Shown: piece by piece, positions 61,730-64,000 of the stretch
Numbering within the stretch: the stretch's first letter is position 1
How the letters are laid out: each line of letters opens with the position of its first letter
Assembly (NCBI GenBank): GCA_036675345.1
Contig: JAKFFE010000017.1
Span: 558,001 to 622,000, forward strand
Direction of reading: 5' to 3'
Length of the DNA: 64,000 nucleotides
Source of the DNA: JALYOC01 sp036675345
GTDB taxonomy: Bacteria > Myxococcota > Myxococcia > Myxococcales > Myxococcaceae
Translations under genes and position numbers: made by a program
Notes under the pieces: generated by a model
Database searches by the model: none
The model's input: only the letters and a program-made list of their open reading frames with translations
Told to the model about the DNA's origin: nothing

Positions 61730-62947
61730 ATGAACGAATTGAAGCGGATGCATGAGCCCGGGGAGGCCCTGGCGCGGATCCTGGGGCACGTGCGTTCAGG
61801 GCCTCCGGAGACCGTCCGGATCGAGGACGCGCTGGGCCGGGCGCTGGGGGCGCCGGTGCATGCCCGGCGGACCCTGCCCCCCTGGAACAATTCGGCGATG
61901 GATGGCTACGCGGTGCGCGCCGCCGACCTGGGCGGGCCGGGGGTGACGCTGCGCCAGGTGGCGGAGGTGGCCGCCGGCGGCAGCCACTCCACCCCGCTAG
62001 GCCCTGGGGAGTGCGCGAGGATCTTCACCGGCGCGCCGCTGCCCCCCGGCGCGGACACGGTGGTGATGCAGGAGAAGGTCCGGGCGGAGGGAGGGCGGAT
62101 CGAGCTGCAGGAGGTGCCCGCTCCCGGCGCCAACGTCCGCGCCGCCGGAGAGGACGCCCGCGCCGGGGAGCTGCTGCTGCCGGCGGGGACCTCGCTGGGG
62201 ATCCCGGAGGTGGGGCTGCTGTGGGCCCAGGGGCTGACGATGGTGACCGTGGCCCGCGCGCCCCGGGTGGCGCTGTTCTCCACCGGGGACGAGCTGTGCG
62301 CGGTGGGTCAGGCGGAGGGAGATCGGATCGTGGACACCAACACCCCCGGGCTGGCGCTGGCGGTGCGGCGGGCGGGGGGAGTCCCCACCGTGCTGCCGAT
62401 CGCCCGCGACACGCTGGAAGAGGTGGTGGCGCGCTTTCGCGAGACCGACGGGTTCGACGTGGTGATCACCTCCGCCGGCGTCTCGGTGGGAGACCGCGAC
62501 TTCGTGCGTCCGGCGCTGGAGGCGATCGGGGTGGAGATGGACTTCTGGCGGGTGGCGATCAAGCCGGGAAAACCGCTGGCGGTGGGCACCCGCGGGTCGA
62601 CCCTCTATGTGGGACTGCCGGGGAACCCCGCCTCCTCCCTGGTCACCTTCGAGTTGTTCGTCCGCCCTGCCCTGCGCCGCTGGTGCGGTCACACCTCGGT
62701 GGAACCCGCGCGGTTGGGCGGGGTGATGGTGGGCGGCTACCGGAAGGCCGCGGGGCTGACCCACTATGTCCGGGCCACCGTGGAGTTCCGGGAGGGCGCG
62801 CTGTACGCCTCCCCACTCTCCACCCAGACCTCGGGGACACTGCGGTCCACGGCCACCGCGACCCACCTTATCGAGGTGCCCCCACAGGTAACCGAGGTGT
62901 CCCCTGGTCAGCCGGTCACCCTCCTTCCCGTCTCCTGGGCAGCCTGA
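61730..62947 (+). CDS. moeA: Molybdopterin molybdenumtransferase
   Basis: A 405-residue MoeA, which inserts molybdenum into adenylated molybdopterin. Motifs in order: TLPPWNNSAMDGYAVRAADL near residue 50, FTGAPLPPGADTVVMQE, FSTGDELCAVGQAEGDRIVD, ITSAGVSVGDRDFVRPALEA and VGLPGNPASSLVTFELFVRP. Domain IV ends the protein. ATG 61730 precedes the first conserved helix. It is divergent from the rnr operon; the gene alone suggests that other mo genes are elsewhere. No Shine-Dalgarno is clear. Confidence 0.96.
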   Translation: MNELKRMHEPGEALARILGHVRSGPPETVRIEDALGRALGAPVHARRTLPPWNNSAMDGYAVRAADLGGPGVTLRQVAEVAAGGSHSTPLGPGECARIFTGAPLPPGADTVVMQEKVRAEGGRIELQEVPAPGANVRAAGEDARAGELLLPAGTSLGIPEVGLLWAQGLTMVTVARAPRVALFSTGDELCAVGQAEGDRIVDTNTPGLALAVRRAGGVPTVLPIARDTLEEVVARFRETDGFDVVITSAGVSVGDRDFVRPALEAIGVEMDFWRVAIKPGKPLAVGTRGSTLYVGLPGNPASSLVTFELFVRPALRRWCGHTSVEPARLGGVMVGGYRKAAGLTHYVRATVEFREGALYASPLSTQTSGTLRSTATATHLIEVPPQVTEVSPGQPVTLLPVSWAA

Positions 62948-63087
62948 CAGCCAGGGCTCCCTGTCACCGAACGTCGTCTCGAACATCCAAGGGGTCGCGT
63001 TGAGGAGCGGGCAAGGTTATGGGAACGCCCGCTTGCTTGACGCGTGGTAGTCCCACGTTTGAAATTGGCGTTTTCACGGTTCCTACA

Positions 63088-63753
63088 ATGTCCGACACTC
63101 CTCCGGTCCTCCCCACCAAGAAGCCGACCCACGTGGTCGAGCGCTACTCCGAGGCGGACCTCCCCACCGCGCGCGGAACCTTCAAGACGGTCGTGTTCCG
63201 GGAGAAGCGGAACAACCGCGAGCACGTGGCCCTGGTGATGGGCGAGGTGGCGGGCAAGGAGGGGGTGCCGGTGCGCGTCCACTCCGAGTGCCTGACCTCC
63301 GAGGTCTTCGGCAGCCTGAAGTGTGACTGCCGTCAGCAGCTGGATCGGGCCCTGGACTTCGTGGCCCAGAACGGCACCGGGGTGGTGCTGTACCTGCGGC
63401 AGGAAGGCCGGGGGATCGGGCTGGGAAACAAGATCAAGGCGTACGCGCTGCAGGCCAAGGGCGCGGACACCCTGGAGGCCAACCGCCTACTGGGTTTCCC
63501 GGATGACCTGCGCACCTACGACATCGCCGCGGACATGCTCCGACAGCTGGGCGTCCGCTCGGTGGATCTGATCACCAACAACCCACTGAAGATCGCGGGG
63601 CTGGTGGAAGAGGGAATTCCGGTCCGTCGTAGAATCCCTTCGCGCACGCAACACAATCCGCATAACGTCGGTTATCTCAGGACCAAGCGTGAGCGATCGG
63701 GGCACCTCATTGAGCTCTTCGTTGAGGACGACACGGAAGCGAGCGTCGGCTAG
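63088..63753 (+). CDS. ribA: GTP cyclohydrolase II
   Basis: A 221-residue GTP cyclohydrolase II, the first enzyme of riboflavin synthesis. It shows RVHSECLTSEVFGSLKCDCR with the three zinc cysteines, VLYLRQEGRGIGLGNKIKAY with the RQEGRGIGL loop, and VDLITNNPLKIAGLVEEGIP. It is a stand-alone ribA, not fused to ribB. ATG 63088 is used; the frame extends 23 codons upstream without similarity. An inverted repeat CGTGG/CCACG (63043-63057) lies just upstream, and no FMN-riboswitch-like structure was seen in the 140-bp gap. Confidence 0.96.
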   Translation: MSDTPPVLPTKKPTHVVERYSEADLPTARGTFKTVVFREKRNNREHVALVMGEVAGKEGVPVRVHSECLTSEVFGSLKCDCRQQLDRALDFVAQNGTGVVLYLRQEGRGIGLGNKIKAYALQAKGADTLEANRLLGFPDDLRTYDIAADMLRQLGVRSVDLITNNPLKIAGLVEEGIPVRRRIPSRTQHNPHNVGYLRTKRERSGHLIELFVEDDTEASVG

Positions 63754-63832
63754 CAAGGCGCCGCGCACCGTTCGTCCACCCCCGCGTCCGGCCCCGCGCA
63801 AGCGGTTGGCTCCCCGACGCGGCGGAACTTCG

Positions 63833-64000
63833 GTGAAGTCGGACTTCTTCGTGCGCTTCTGGGGCGTGCGCGGGTCCATCCCCTCCCCCGGCGCCCACAC
63901 CTCCCGGTTCGGTGGCAACACCGCCTGCGTGGAGGTCCGCTGCGGCGACGAGGTGCTGATCTTCGATCTCGGCTCCGGCGCGCGATCGCTGGGCGAGACC
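63833..64000 (+). CDS. Metallo-beta-lactamase-fold protein, N-terminal fragment
   Basis: Partial gene leaving the right edge; 56 codons seen. The protein reads FFVRFWGVRGSIPSPGAHTS, then FGGNTACVEVRC and LIFDLGSGARSLG, the standard opening of a family of metallo-beta-lactamase-fold hydrolases close to RNase Z/phosphodiesterase types. The metal motif HxHxDH lies outside. The GTG at 63833 begins directly at the domain; GTG 63689, inside ribA, would add 48 basic residues and has AGGA upstream, so the start is unsettled. Confidence 0.8.
   Translation, partial: MKSDFFVRFWGVRGSIPSPGAHTSRFGGNTACVEVRCGDEVLIFDLGSGARSLGET

Noticed and set aside
62948..63087. FMN riboswitch before ribA
   Set aside because: No conserved multi-branch FMN aptamer pattern can be traced; only a short CGTGG/CCACG repeat is present.

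Overview
The window looks like chromosomal DNA of a high-GC gliding myxobacterium (Myxococcota, probably suborder Cystobacterineae). The main reason is the left end. It carries a Frizzy (Frz) chemosensory locus (partial frzE, frzCD, frzB, frzA and a divergent two-receiver frzZ), followed by an ECF sigma factor with its anti-sigma factor and frzS. I recall frz, rpoE1 and frzS lying near each other in Myxococcus xanthus as well. Coding density is very high, the third codon position is strongly GC-rich, and GTG and TTG starts are common. I saw no rRNA, tRNA, CRISPR array, prophage or insertion sequence.

Layout. 0-3.3 kb: Frz cluster with a divergent regulatory region. 3.4-8.3 kb: NudC, a radical SAM protein, an NlpC/P60 protein and alanine dehydrogenase. 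8.6-12 kb: RpoE1-like sigma factor, anti-sigma factor and FrzS. 12-15.1 kb (minus): birA, coaX and an unknown gene. 15.3-20.1 kb (minus): a HARE-HTH/Mrr-like protein, two lipoproteins and homoserine dehydrogenase. 20.2-25.1 kb: a beta-propeller protein, a membrane-anchored unknown, a MetX-like protein lacking its nucleophile, and uridine kinase. 25.2-28.3 kb: accessory-looking region with a nucleotidyltransferase pair, a rhodanese lipoprotein with an in-frame TGA, and a YD-like lipoprotein. 28.3-34.7 kb (minus): a six-gene tripartite ABC efflux operon. 34.9-38.3 kb: a ClpA/ClpC-type ATPase and a DUF2520-like dehydrogenase. 38.4-39.6 kb: an immunity-like gene pair. 39.6-45.9 kb: GST, an inositol-phosphatase-family enzyme, and a large metallopeptidase/propeller/barrel lipoprotein. 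45.9-49.6 kb (minus): class III cyclase, NamZ-like, phosphoesterase-like and nadD. 49.6-54.5 kb: TPR proteins, a PilT/PilU ATPase and a universal stress protein. 54.6-64 kb: mutS2, RNase R with a histone-like/chagasin-like partner, moeA, ribA and the start of a metallo-beta-lactamase-fold gene.

How the genes work together. The best-supported theme is motility control. FrzA and FrzB couple the cytoplasmic receptor FrzCD to the kinase FrzE; FrzZ is the output; FrzS and the PilT/PilU-type ATPase belong to type IV pilus motility. Much of the rest is housekeeping: NAD, CoA, biotin, riboflavin, molybdopterin, threonine/methionine and pyrimidine salvage. The most unusual signal is the rhodanese gene at 26.4-26.8 kb. 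Its reading frame continues intact past a TGA that sits where the family has a cysteine. A compact hairpin with a GGTC-containing loop follows at a distance typical of bacterial SECIS elements, so it is a candidate selenoprotein. Several short intergenic palindromic repeats also occur. All calls come from reading the sequence; no database search was run.
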